From Lysobacterales bacterium (GTDB lineage: Bacteria > Pseudomonadota > Gammaproteobacteria > Xanthomonadales > SZUA-36), in contig JABDPF010000003.1 in assembly GCA_013042915.1 (NCBI GenBank), forward strand, positions 1 to 39,094: 39,094 nt of DNA, read 5' to 3'. The position numbers and the translations under genes are program-made. The notes under the pieces were generated by a model. The model ran no database searches. It was not told the DNA's origin and saw only the letters and a list, made by a program, of their open reading frames with translations. Below are positions 23,413 to 31,581 of the stretch, piece after piece (within the stretch, counting starts at the first letter, position 1; every line of letters begins with the position of its first letter).

Positions 23413-24425
23413 CAGGGCACGGGCACCCGGTCTAGCAGGCGGTCGGTGAGTTGGTCTACCGTCACTCCATCCGCTTCGGCCTCGTAGGACAAGAGCACGC
23501 GATGACGCATCACGTCTTGCGCCACGGCGTGCACGTCGTCCGGGGAAACGTATTCGCGCTGGTCCAGCCAGGCGCGGGCGCGGGCGCAGCGGTCCAGCGC
23601 GATGGTCGCGCGCGGGCTGGCGCCATAGCTCACCAGCCGAGCCATGTCCGGATCCCAACTTCCCGGGTCACGGCTGGCCAGCACCAGCTGAACGATGTAG
23701 TCCTCCAGCGCCGGCGCCATGTACATGTCGAGCACGCCGGCCTGCGCCAGGAAGACCTGTTCCTGTGTGACCAATACCGGGGCCTCGGGCTTTTCTCCCA
23801 GCTCTTCGCGCGCCTGGCCGCGGGCGAGTTCCAGGATTTCCTTCTCGGCCTGTGCGCTGGGGTAGCCGATCGAGACGTGCATCAAAAACCGGTCGAGCTG
23901 GGCTTCGGGCAGGGGATACGTGCCCTCCTGTTCGATCGGGTTTTGCGTGGCCATGACCAGGAACAGCTTGGGAAGACGATAGGTCACGCGCCCCACGGTC
24001 ACCTGGTGCTCGCCCATCGCCTCGAGCAGCGCGGACTGCACCTTGGCCGGGGCCCGGTTGACCTCGTCGGCCAGGATCAGGTTGTGGAATATCGGCCCTT
24101 GCTGGAACTCGAAACTGCCTTCCTGCGGGCGGTAAATCTCGGTGCCGGTCAGGTCTGCCGGCAGCAGATCCGGCGTGAACTGGATGCGGTGGAAGTCACC
24201 GGCGATGCGGTCGGCGATTACCTTGATCGCGGTGGTCTTGGCCAGGCCTGGCGCTCCTTCGACCAACAGGTGGCCGTTGCTGAGCAAAGCGATCAGCAGG
24301 CGCTCCATCAGGCGTTGCTGACCGATGATCTGCACGTTGGCGGCTTCTTGCAAAACCTTGAAGGCCTGGTGCGCGTCGCGCTCTTCGGGCGTAACCGGCC
24401 GGGCGCCCTTGTTGTCCTGTTCCAT
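23412..24425 (-). CDS. MoxR-family AAA+ ATPase
   Basis: This 337-residue AAA+ ATPase of the MoxR group has Walker A GAPGLAKTT, Walker B LILADEVNRAPAKVQSALLE, the sensor region LVMATQNPIEQEGTYPLPEAQLDRF and a C-terminal lid with GASPRATIALDRCARA and YVSPDDVHAVAQDVMRHR. MoxR ATPases act as chaperones that insert metals or remodel vWA-containing complexes. It is the first gene of a six-gene operon moxR-DUF58-DUF4381-batA-batB/C-batD whose junctions are overlaps or gaps of at most 21 bases. A possible -10 lies 30 bases upstream of the ATG. priA ends 108 bases upstream on the same strand. Confidence 0.95.
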   Translation of the reverse strand: MEQDNKGARPVTPEERDAHQAFKVLQEAANVQIIGQQRLMERLLIALLSNGHLLVEGAPGLAKTTAIKVIADRIAGDFHRIQFTPDLLPADLTGTEIYRPQEGSFEFQQGPIFHNLILADEVNRAPAKVQSALLEAMGEHQVTVGRVTYRLPKLFLVMATQNPIEQEGTYPLPEAQLDRFLMHVSIGYPSAQAEKEILELARGQAREELGEKPEAPVLVTQEQVFLAQAGVLDMYMAPALEDYIVQLVLASRDPGSWDPDMARLVSYGASPRATIALDRCARARAWLDQREYVSPDDVHAVAQDVMRHRVLLSYEAEADGVTVDQLTDRLLDRVPVP

Positions 24426-24454
24426 GTCGAGGAAATTCCTGCTTGTCTGGGTTG

Positions 24455-24460
24455 ATTCTA
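24455..24460 (-). promoter_or_regulatory. Possible -10 element for the moxR/bat operon
   Basis: TAGAAT on the minus strand would place the transcript start about 20 bases before the moxR ATG. No convincing -35 is seen at the right distance (CTTTTC), so an activator or read-through from priA may also contribute. Confidence 0.35.
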
Positions 24461-24493
24461 CGTCAGGGTAAACCGCCGAAAAGCCGAGAGTTT

Positions 24494-24530
24494 ACTGTCT
24501 AACAGTCAAGGACGGAAACAACAGTGTCAA
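24494..24530. promoter_or_regulatory. Inverted and direct ACAGT half-sites upstream of moxR
   Basis: ACTGT (24494-24498) and ACAGT (24502-24506) form a perfect inverted repeat around CTA. A further ACAGT at 24521-24525 is followed by GTCAA, echoing AACAGTCAA in the first site. On the minus strand this reads as two TTGAC-type repeats. It lies between priA and moxR, 70-105 bases before the moxR start, where an operator would fit. No T-run follows, so it is not a terminator. Confidence 0.35.
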
Positions 24531-24533
24531 ACG

Positions 24534-26711
24534 TCACAACTCCTGCGGGTCGATGTCCATCGACCAGCGTACTTTTCGGGCCGTGGACAGGCCGCGCACC
24601 CGTGGCAACCAGTGGTCGACCTGGCGGTGCAGGCCGGAGCGGTCCTCGGCCAGCAACACCAGGTACATACGCCAGCGCCCGCCTATCCGTTCCATGATGG
24701 CCGGTACCGGCCCAAAAGCCCGCGCCGCACCGCGTGGAAAGCAGGCCAGGGCATCGCGCAGGAAGCGCTCCACGTCTGCCCGATCGTGCGCATCGGCCCG
24801 CAGAAGCGCCTGGTGGCCGCAGGGCGGGAGGCCTGCAAGCTTGCGCTCTTCCAGCAACCACTCGGCGTAAGCTGCGTAGCCCTTTTCGAGCAGCAGCGAG
24901 AGCGCCGGATGCTCGGGATGCAGGGTCTGCAGGATCACCGTGCCCGGTTTCTCGGCACGGCCGGCCCGGCCTGCGACCTGCTGGATCATCTGGCCCATGC
25001 GCTCCAGCGCGCGGTAGTCCGCGCTGTACAGCGCCTGGTCGGTGTTGACAATCACCACCAGCGTCACGCCGGGAAAGTGATGGCCCTTGGCCAGCATCTG
25101 CGTGCCGACCATCAGGCAGCATTCGCCCTCGCGAACCTGCGCCAGCTGCTCGTCCATCACGCCTTTGCGGCTGACCCGGTCGCGGTCGAAACGGAGCACC
25201 GGCACCGATTCGAATTGCTTGGCCAGGTATTCCTCGAGTTGCTGGGTGCCCTCGCCCGCCCCGACCAGCGCGTCGGCACGGCACTCGGGGCACAGCTCGG
25301 GCGCCCGTCGCTGATGGCCGCAGTGATGGCAGCACAGGCGACCGCCGCCGCGGTGCCAGGTCAGGTTCGCATCGCAGCGTTCGCACAGGCCATGCCAGCC
25401 GCAGGACTGACACATAAGGACCGGGGCGTAACCGCGGCGGTTGAGGAACACCATGACCTGTTCACCCCGGTCCAGGGCGATCGAAACGGCGTCCAGCGCC
25501 GTTTCGGTCAGGCCGTGCACGGTGCGTTGTTGGCGCAGGTCCAGCACCCGCCACGAAGGAAGCGCGGCGCGCGTGGCCCGCTCCCGCAGTCTTTGCCAGT
25601 CGTAGCGCTTTTCTTTCGCATTGCGCAGCGATTCCAGCGACGGGGTGGCGCTGCCCAAAACCACCGGGATGTTCAGCTCGGCGGCGCGCTTGACCGCCAC
25701 ATCCCGCGCCGAGTAGCGGAAACCTTCCTGCTGCTTGAAAGAAGCGTCGTGCTCCTCGTCCAGCACGACCAGCCCAAGCCGGGGCATCGGCGTGAACAGG
25801 GCCGACCGGGTACCGACGAGCAGGGGTGCGCGGCCGGTGCGCGCGGCTTCCCATGCGGCCAGCCGCTCGCCGGCAGCGAGACCGGAGTGAATGACGTTGG
25901 GCTCCACCCCCAGCCGCCGACTGAAGCGCCTCAGCAACTGGGGCGTCAGCCCGATTTCCGGCACCAGCACGAGGGCCTGCTGGCCGGCCGTCAGAACCTG
26001 TTCCAGTACGCACATGTACACCTCGGTTTTGCCGCTACCGGTAACACCGTCCAGCAGGTGGCAGCGGAAGCGGCCGAGGTTGGAGACGATCGCATCGACC
26101 GCGGTGCGCTGCTCGGAGCGCAACTCGGGCCCGGGTTGCGGCTGCGCCTCGGTTAGCGGCGCCATAACCGTTTCCGCCATGCCCTTGTCGATAAGTGCGT
26201 CCAGCGTGGCGCGCCAACGGCCGGCGAGACCCCGTAACGAAGCATCCGTCTGCGGGCCGGGCGCCATCGCCTCGAGCAGGGCATAGCGCGCCGTTTCCCT
26301 GCCGGGGGGCGCCCCGAGGCGTTCACGGCCCGCATCGGTCAATTGGTGAATCTGCGGCGGGGGAGGCCGCTGTCCACGCGCGGTGCGCAAGGCCGGCGGC
26401 AGGGCGGCGGCCACCACGTCGCCCGGAGCGCGCTTGTAGTATTGCCAGCACCAGTGCAACAGGGCCAGCAGGCGTTCGTCGAGGAGCGCCTCGCCGTCGT
26501 CCAGCACGGTCTCCACGCGCTGCAGCCGGTCCGGGGCGATCTCGCTGGCCACGCCGGTTTCGATCACGATACCGACCAGGCGGCGCTTGCCGAAAGGCAC
26601 GCTCACACGGCCGCCCGGCACGGCCGGTCGGCCGGATTCGCGCGGCAAGTAGTCGAACAATTGCGGCAGGGGAACCGGCAGGGCCACCCTCAGGCAGGAA
26701 GCAGCGTTCAT
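24534..26711 (-). CDS. priA: Primosomal replication-restart helicase PriA
   Basis: PriA recognises stalled or repaired forks and reloads the replisome. The 725-residue length is normal. The N-terminal DNA-binding part begins LRVALPVPLPQLFDYLP with the family's FGKRRLVGIV. The helicase core shows GVTGSGKTEVYM, LVPEIGLTPQLL, VLDEEHDASFKQQEGFRYSARDV, VVLGSATPSLESL, VMVFLNRRGYAPVLMC and QQVAGRAGRAEKPG. Eight cysteines for two zinc ions lie between them (CQSCGWHGLCERC and CCHHCG...CPEC). The ATG at 26711 gives the usual first residues. It is divergent from mscL across a 107-base gap that must hold both promoters. Confidence 0.97.
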   Translation of the reverse strand: MNAASCLRVALPVPLPQLFDYLPRESGRPAVPGGRVSVPFGKRRLVGIVIETGVASEIAPDRLQRVETVLDDGEALLDERLLALLHWCWQYYKRAPGDVVAAALPPALRTARGQRPPPPQIHQLTDAGRERLGAPPGRETARYALLEAMAPGPQTDASLRGLAGRWRATLDALIDKGMAETVMAPLTEAQPQPGPELRSEQRTAVDAIVSNLGRFRCHLLDGVTGSGKTEVYMCVLEQVLTAGQQALVLVPEIGLTPQLLRRFSRRLGVEPNVIHSGLAAGERLAAWEAARTGRAPLLVGTRSALFTPMPRLGLVVLDEEHDASFKQQEGFRYSARDVAVKRAAELNIPVVLGSATPSLESLRNAKEKRYDWQRLRERATRAALPSWRVLDLRQQRTVHGLTETALDAVSIALDRGEQVMVFLNRRGYAPVLMCQSCGWHGLCERCDANLTWHRGGGRLCCHHCGHQRRAPELCPECRADALVGAGEGTQQLEEYLAKQFESVPVLRFDRDRVSRKGVMDEQLAQVREGECCLMVGTQMLAKGHHFPGVTLVVIVNTDQALYSADYRALERMGQMIQQVAGRAGRAEKPGTVILQTLHPEHPALSLLLEKGYAAYAEWLLEERKLAGLPPCGHQALLRADAHDRADVERFLRDALACFPRGAARAFGPVPAIMERIGGRWRMYLVLLAEDRSGLHRQVDHWLPRVRGLSTARKVRWSMDIDPQEL

Positions 26712-26779
26712 AAGGACTCGATCTTAACAGGCCCCGAGGGAAGTACGCCGCCCCGTGTACGCGAGATGGGACTTTTCGG

Positions 26780-26785
26780 TATGAT
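26780..26785 (+). promoter_or_regulatory. Possible -10 element for mscL
   Basis: TATGAT matches five of six -10 consensus positions and lies 33 bases upstream of the mscL ATG. No clear -35 is seen at 16-18 bases. Confidence 0.35.
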
Positions 26786-26818
26786 GCTTGGGCATACTGC
26801 AATCAAGAGGAGAGACCT

Positions 26819-27220
26819 ATGAGTATGATGACGGAATTCCGCGATTTCGCGATGCGCGGCAACGTGGTGGATATGGCAGTCGGTATCGTGATCGGCGGCG
26901 CCTTCGGCAAAATCGTCAGTTCGTTCGTGAGCGACGTTCTGATGCCACCGATCGGCATGATAATCGGCGGGGTTGATTTTTCCGAGTTGGCGCTGACCCT
27001 CAAGGAGGCGAGCGGCGAGGTGGCGGCCGTCACCATGAATTACGGAGCTTTCATCCAGACCGTGATTGATTTCGTAATTATCGCGTTTGCCATTTTCATG
27101 GTGATCAAGGCCATGAACAACATGAAGAAGAAAGAAGAAGCTGCGCCCGAGGAACCGCCCAAACCTTCCAAGGAAGAAGTTTTGCTGGGGGAAATTCGGG
27201 ACTTGTTGAAGAAAGAATAA
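26819..27220 (+). CDS. mscL: Large-conductance mechanosensitive channel
   Basis: MscL is the pentameric inner-membrane valve that opens under hypo-osmotic shock. The 133-residue protein matches the family (136 in E. coli). It has the N-terminal amphipathic helix ([18 protein letters not shown]), pore helix TM1 ([17 protein letters not shown]), a periplasmic loop with [19 protein letters not shown]2 ([20 protein letters not shown]), and a charged C-terminal bundle ending [11 protein letters not shown]-like ([13 protein letters not shown]). AAGAGGAGAG precedes the ATG at 26819; in-frame ATGs at 26825 and 26828 are alternatives, and MMTEF is the more usual family start. It converges on prc across a bidirectional terminator. 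Confidence 0.96.
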   Translation: MSMMTEFRDFAMRGNVVDMAVGIVIGGAFGKIVSSFVSDVLMPPIGMIIGGVDFSELALTLKEASGEVAAVTMNYGAFIQTVIDFVIIAFAIFMVIKAMNNMKKKEEAAPEEPPKPSKEEVLLGEIRDLLKKE

Positions 27221-27242
27221 CCATTCGATCCGAAAACATGAG

Positions 27243-27271
27243 AAAACGGGGCCGTTCGGCCCCGTTTTTTT
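27243..27271. terminator. Bidirectional intrinsic terminator between mscL and prc
   Basis: AAAACGGGGCC (27243-27253) pairs perfectly with GGCCCCGTTTT (27258-27268) around loop GTTC. A seven-T run at 27265-27271 serves mscL. On the other strand the hairpin is followed by TTTTCT, so it can also end the prc transcript. Confidence 0.93.
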
Positions 27272-27287
27272 GTGCGCTGTCAGCCAT

Positions 27288-29477
27288 TCAGGGCCCGTCA
27301 GGACTGTTCTCTGTGCGGTGGCCCAACTGCACGAATTGCTCCTGCAACAACTCGAGGTCAGCACCGAGCTCGGCCATGTCGCTAACGATTTGGGCGGACT
27401 CGCGCAGCACGAAGTCGGGACCCTCGTCTTCTTCTTCCTCGTCGCTGGCCGCTTCTTCGTCGTCGGAATCGTCCGCCAGAGCCGGATCGGCAGCATCGAG
27501 GAACTCGCTTTCCTCGTCGAGCAGGGGACCGCCGTCGCGCTTTTCCTTCCGCTCTTTCTTCTTGCTCTCGCTCTCGGCAATGCGCTCTCGGCCGACCGAC
27601 TCGAGCAGGGAGACCTCGGTCTTCTTGGAGTGGCGGTTGAAATCGGCAATATCGTCCAGCAACCAGGCGTATTCCTGATCGTCCTCCATGCGCTGTCGGA
27701 ATCGATAATCCGCGACGGCCGCAAGCTGGGTTAGATCGCCCTCGGAATCGAAACGGGCCGGGTCGATACGGGTCCAGGGCAGCGCGTTGTCCAGCGCCCG
27801 TTCACCATAGTCGTCGGGATCGCCCCAGGACGGGAAGGTAATGTCGGGTACCACGCCGCGATTCTGGGTGGAGGCGCCATTGACGCGGAAAAACTGCGCC
27901 ATGGTCATTTTCAACTGGCCCAGGTCGCGACTCTCGGGCGAAGGATAGAAATCGTCGAGGTCGAGCAGGCTCTGCACCGTACCTTTGCCGAACGTGGTCT
28001 CGCCGATCACGAGTCCGCGGCCGTAATCCTGGATAGCGGCAGCGAAAATTTCGGAGGCCGAGGCGCTGTAGCGGTTGACCAGCACGGCCAGCGGGCCGTC
28101 CCAGGCCTTGCCCGACTCGAGGTCTTCCTCGACGGATATGCGGCCGTTGGTATTGCGCACCTGCACGACCGGTCCCTTGTCGATGAACAGCCCCGTCAGC
28201 GTCGTGGCCTCGAGCAGGGAGCCGCCGCCGTTGCTGCGCAGGTCGATCACGATGCCCGACACGCCTTCCTCTTCGAGTTCGCCAATCAGGCGGCGCACGT
28301 CGCGCGTGCTGGAACGATAGTCCGGCTTGTTCTGGGCGCGGCCGTTGAAGTCCAGGTAGAACACCGGCAGGTCGATGACACCGATCTTGGTGACCTCTTC
28401 GCTGCCGGCACCCGCCGGGATCTCGATGATTTCGCTGGTCGCGGCCTGCTCTTCGAGCTTGACCTCGTCACGCACGATGTCGATGGTGCTGGTGGGACCG
28501 CCCACGCTTTCTTCTTCTGGCAGCACCTCGAGGCGGACGACGGTGTCTTTAGGCCCGCGGATCAATTCGACGACGTCGTCGATGCGCCAACCGATGATGT
28601 CCACCATCTTGCCGTCCCGGCCCTGGCCGACCGCGGTGATGCGGTCACCGGCTTTCATGCGCCCGTCCTTGTCGACCGGGCCGCCGGGCACCACGCGGGA
28701 AATCTCGGTGTACTCGTTCTCACGTCCCAGCAGCGCGCCGATGCCTTCCAGCGACAACTTCATCGAGATCTCGAAATTTTCCGAGGTCCGCGCCGACAGG
28801 TACGAGGTATGGGGTTCGATCGACGCTGCAAAGGCGTTCATGAAAAACTGGAACACGTCGTCTGACTTCAGCTCGGTGATGCGGCGCTCAAGGTTGTCGT
28901 AGCGTTCGAGCAGAGTCTCGACAATCTTTTCGGGTTCTTTGTCAGTGAGCTTCAGGCGCAGGTAATCGTTCTTGACCCGCTTGCGCCACAGCGCATCGAG
29001 CTCGGCACGGTTCGTGGCCCAGAGCTCGTCCTCGCGGTCGTACTGGTAGTACTCGTCAATGGTGAAGTCAAAAGGCTGCTGGGCGCGTTGGCGTGAATAC
29101 TCGATCCGGTCCAGCACGCGGTCGGTGTACACGTTGAAGATATCATAAGCGGCCGACAGGTCCTGGTGACGCAGCGTGTCGTCCATCATAGTGCGGTATT
29201 GCTCGAAATTCTCGACATCTGACTGCATGAAGTAAATGCGGTTGGGGTCGAGCAAATCGAGATATGCGTCGAAAATCTCGCCGGACAGGTTGTCATCCAG
29301 GCGGGTCGGCTTGTAGTGGTGATTGGTCAGAAAGCGGGTCGCAATACTGGTGGCGCGACGCTGGTCCATGGTGGGTTCCAGCTTGAGCGCCTGGTCGACG
29401 TCGACCGAGGCGAACACGCTGCACGCAAGCAATGCCAACAAGGCGAAAAGGGGACTGCGTTTCAACAAGATAACCAC
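27288..29477 (-). CDS. prc: Tail-specific protease Prc/Tsp (S41 peptidase)
   Basis: Prc degrades periplasmic proteins with apolar C termini and controls peptidoglycan enzymes and lipoproteins. The 729-residue protein (682 in E. coli) has a signal peptide (LFALLALLACSVFAS), a helical N-terminal domain, a PDZ domain at about 240-325 (LEGIGALLGREN, VVPGGPVDKDGRMKAGDRI), and the S41 core with IDLRSNGGGSLLEA, SASASEIFAAA (catalytic Ser) and ETTFGKGTVQ (catalytic Lys). An unusually acidic tail at about 655-700 (DDSDDEEAASDEEEEDEG) comes before the end. The annotated start is GTG 29477. TTG at 29468 has a better-spaced GGAGTGG and would give the same signal peptide. A plausible promoter lies at 29535-29563. 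Confidence 0.93.
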   Translation of the reverse strand: MVILLKRSPLFALLALLACSVFASVDVDQALKLEPTMDQRRATSIATRFLTNHHYKPTRLDDNLSGEIFDAYLDLLDPNRIYFMQSDVENFEQYRTMMDDTLRHQDLSAAYDIFNVYTDRVLDRIEYSRQRAQQPFDFTIDEYYQYDREDELWATNRAELDALWRKRVKNDYLRLKLTDKEPEKIVETLLERYDNLERRITELKSDDVFQFFMNAFAASIEPHTSYLSARTSENFEISMKLSLEGIGALLGRENEYTEISRVVPGGPVDKDGRMKAGDRITAVGQGRDGKMVDIIGWRIDDVVELIRGPKDTVVRLEVLPEEESVGGPTSTIDIVRDEVKLEEQAATSEIIEIPAGAGSEEVTKIGVIDLPVFYLDFNGRAQNKPDYRSSTRDVRRLIGELEEEGVSGIVIDLRSNGGGSLLEATTLTGLFIDKGPVVQVRNTNGRISVEEDLESGKAWDGPLAVLVNRYSASASEIFAAAIQDYGRGLVIGETTFGKGTVQSLLDLDDFYPSPESRDLGQLKMTMAQFFRVNGASTQNRGVVPDITFPSWGDPDDYGERALDNALPWTRIDPARFDSEGDLTQLAAVADYRFRQRMEDDQEYAWLLDDIADFNRHSKKTEVSLLESVGRERIAESESKKKERKEKRDGGPLLDEESEFLDAADPALADDSDDEEAASDEEEEDEGPDFVLRESAQIVSDMAELGADLELLQEQFVQLGHRTENSPDGP

Positions 29478-29534
29478 TCCAAAAAGCCATGAAAAAGCCG
29501 CCGATGCGACGCGCGCCCGGCCGGCAAGATTCTC

Positions 29535-29563
29535 TTTATGCCTGTTTCAGACTCAATTTACAA
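29535..29563 (-). promoter_or_regulatory. Putative sigma-70 promoter of prc
   Basis: On the minus strand, TTGTAA (29563-29558) and CATAAA (29540-29535) are separated by exactly 17 bases and lie about 60 bases before the prc start. Each hexamer matches consensus at four of six positions. It sits in the 169-base gap between lipA and prc, otherwise empty. Confidence 0.45.
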
Positions 29564-29646
29564 CGAAGAGGTTCAAAAACCGGTACTTGGAAGCGACGAG
29601 AAGACACGCTGGTCGGACAGTCGGTCGCTACCCGGAACATCCGGCC

Positions 29647-30630
29647 TCAGGCGAATCCGGCCTGCTCCGCGCTGACGTCGGCGTGGTAGGAAGAACGCAC
29701 CAGCGGGCCGGAGGCAACGTGGCTGAAGCCGAGCTCGTACCCGAACTCCGCCAGTGCCTCGAATTCGGCCGGCTCCCAGTAACGCATCACCGGGTGATGA
29801 TGGGCGGTAGGCTGCAGGTACTGCCCGATGGTCACCATTTCTACATCGTGCGCGCGCAGGTCGCGCAGCGCCTGCTCCACCTCATCGCGGGTTTCACCGA
29901 GGCCCAGCATAATGCCTGACTTGGTCGGGATGTTCGGGTGCATGCCTTTGAAGCGCCGCAACAGGTCGAGCGACCACTGGTAATCCGCGCCGGGGCGCAC
30001 GTTGCGATACAGCGGCAGGACCGTCTCGATGTTGTGGTTGAACACGTCCGGCGGGGTCGCAGCCAGGATGTCCAGGGCGCGGTCGATCTTGCTGCGGCCG
30101 CGGAAATCCGGCACCAGGATTTCCACCTTGATGTCCGCTACCGCGGCCCGGACTTCGCGGATGCATTCGGCGAAATGGGCGGCGCCGCCGTCGCGCAGGT
30201 CGTCGCGGTCTACCGAGGTGATCACGATGTAACGCAAGCCCATGTCCTGCACGGTGCGCGCCAGTTGGGCGGGTTCGCCCTCGTCCGGCGGCGCCGGGCG
30301 GCCGTGCGCCACGTCGCAGAACGAGCAGCGCCGGGTGCATACCTCGCCCAGGATCATGAAGGTGGCGGTGCCCTTGGAAAAGCACTCGTGGATGTTGGGG
30401 CAGGTGGCCTCTTCGCATACGGTCACGAGGCTGCGCTCGCGCAGCCGCGACTTCAGGTTCTGCACGGCACTGCCTGCCGGCAGCTTCACCCGTATCCAAT
30501 CCGGTTTGCGCAGCCGCGGTGCATCGGGGTCGAAGCTCGCGGTGTTGCGCGACATTTTGTCCGCGCCCAGCTCCTTCGAGCCGGCCACGCGAATCGGGAT
30601 GCCCCCTGCCTTGTTGTCCGGAGCGCTCAT
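29647..30630 (-). CDS. lipA: Lipoyl synthase
   Basis: LipA is a radical-SAM enzyme that inserts two sulfurs into the octanoyl group on lipoyl domains. The 327-residue protein has the auxiliary-cluster cysteines [12 protein letters not shown] and the radical-SAM [10 protein letters not shown] (CxxxCxxC). Further landmarks are [55 protein letters not shown] and the closing [11 protein letters not shown], which carries the Arg-Ser-Ser-Tyr end of the family. The start is taken at 30630, where ATGA overlaps the lipB stop; an in-frame ATG three codons upstream is possible. It is the last gene of the minus-strand envelope and lipoate cluster. Confidence 0.96.
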   Translation of the reverse strand: MSAPDNKAGGIPIRVAGSKELGADKMSRNTASFDPDAPRLRKPDWIRVKLPAGSAVQNLKSRLRERSLVTVCEEATCPNIHECFSKGTATFMILGEVCTRRCSFCDVAHGRPAPPDEGEPAQLARTVQDMGLRYIVITSVDRDDLRDGGAAHFAECIREVRAAVADIKVEILVPDFRGRSKIDRALDILAATPPDVFNHNIETVLPLYRNVRPGADYQWSLDLLRRFKGMHPNIPTKSGIMLGLGETRDEVEQALRDLRAHDVEMVTIGQYLQPTAHHHPVMRYWEPAEFEALAEFGYELGFSHVASGPLVRSSYHADVSAEQAGFA

Positions 30631-31268
30631 ACCGCGCAACCCTCCCGGTCGATGACCTCATCGTGGCCGAATTGTTCGGCCAACTCTTCAACGAGATGGT
30701 CTTCGACCGCCCCGAATTCAACCTCCGCCAGGTCGCGCAGCCGGATCACGCGCAGGCCGGCAAAGCCGCAAGGGTTAATGCGGCCGAAGGGTTCGAGATC
30801 CATGTCGATGTTGAAGGCCAGGCCGTGAAAAGTGCAGGCACGACGCACGCGCAGGCCCAGCGAGGCGATCTTGTCGCCGTCCACGTAGATGCCCGGCGCC
30901 CCCTCGACGCGTTCGCCCTCGACACCGTATCGCGCCAACACCCGGATGATGGCCTCCTCGATGCGGTGCACGAAATCGCGCACGCCTACACCGAGGCGCT
31001 TGAGGTCGACCAGGGGATAGGCAACGATCTGGCCCGGGCCGTGGTAGGTGACCTGGCCGCCGCGATCGACCTGGATCACCGGGATATCGCCCGGCGCCAG
31101 GACATGCTCGGCCTTGCCGGACTGGCCCTGGGTGAATACCGGTGGATGCTCGACCAGCCACAGCTCATCGTCCGTGGCCCCGTCACGTTGATCGGTGAAG
31201 GCCTGCATAGCGCGCCAGGTGGGCTCGTAATCAGCCCGGCCGATACGTCGGATACGCAGTGTGGTCAT
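30627..31268 (-). CDS. lipB: Octanoyl-[acyl-carrier-protein]:protein N-octanoyltransferase
   Basis: LipB moves octanoate from acyl carrier protein to lipoyl domains, giving the substrate for LipA. The 213-residue protein shows [33 protein letters not shown], the catalytic Lys in [13 protein letters not shown] and the catalytic Cys in [12 protein letters not shown]. The start at ATG 31268 gives [17 protein letters not shown], a normal first segment. It lies 22 bases after the DUF493 stop and overlaps lipA by four bases. The ybeD-lipB-lipA order is the same as in E. coli. Confidence 0.96.
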   Translation of the reverse strand: MTTLRIRRIGRADYEPTWRAMQAFTDQRDGATDDELWLVEHPPVFTQGQSGKAEHVLAPGDIPVIQVDRGGQVTYHGPGQIVAYPLVDLKRLGVGVRDFVHRIEEAIIRVLARYGVEGERVEGAPGIYVDGDKIASLGLRVRRACTFHGLAFNIDMDLEPFGRINPCGFAGLRVIRLRDLAEVEFGAVEDHLVEELAEQFGHDEVIDREGCAV

Positions 31269-31290
31269 CGGGGTATGCCCTGGCGAGGCG

Positions 31291-31581
31291 TCACAGCGCC
31301 ATCAGCACGTCGGGGCAGCCGGTAAGGTCCCGGTAGATGGCATCGAGCTGGTCCTGGGAGGTGGCTTCGACAACGACCGTCACGGCGATGTAGTTGCCCT
31401 GGCGGCTGTCATTGGTCGTCACTGACTTGCCGTCGCCGACCCACAGGTCCGCGTGGCGGCGCACGAGGCTCACCACCGTCGCCTCGAAACCGTCCGCAGA
31501 TCGCCCCATCGCCTTGATCGGAAAGCGACAGGGAAACTCGATCGCCGATTCTCTATTCGGGTTCTGTTCCTGACTCGTCAT
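31291..31581 (-). CDS. ybeD: DUF493/YbeD-family protein
   Basis: This 96-residue protein of the YbeD (DUF493) family has a small ferredoxin-like alpha-beta fold. Motifs are [19 protein letters not shown]-like ([13 protein letters not shown]), [37 protein letters not shown], the last matching the family's C terminus. Its position between dacA and lipB is fixed in many gammaproteobacteria. Its function is unknown, possibly regulatory and tied to lipoate metabolism by gene order. The start is ATG 31581, which overlaps the end of dacA by 29 bases; a TTG six bases upstream is less likely. Confidence 0.92.
   Translation of the reverse strand: MTSQEQNPNRESAIEFPCRFPIKAMGRSADGFEATVVSLVRRHADLWVGDGKSVTTNDSRQGNYIAVTVVVEATSQDQLDAIYRDLTGCPDVLMAL

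Noticed and set aside
24499-25413. A 304-residue minus-strand frame inside priA
   Set aside because: It is Arg/Gly/Pro-rich and out of frame with the PriA motifs.
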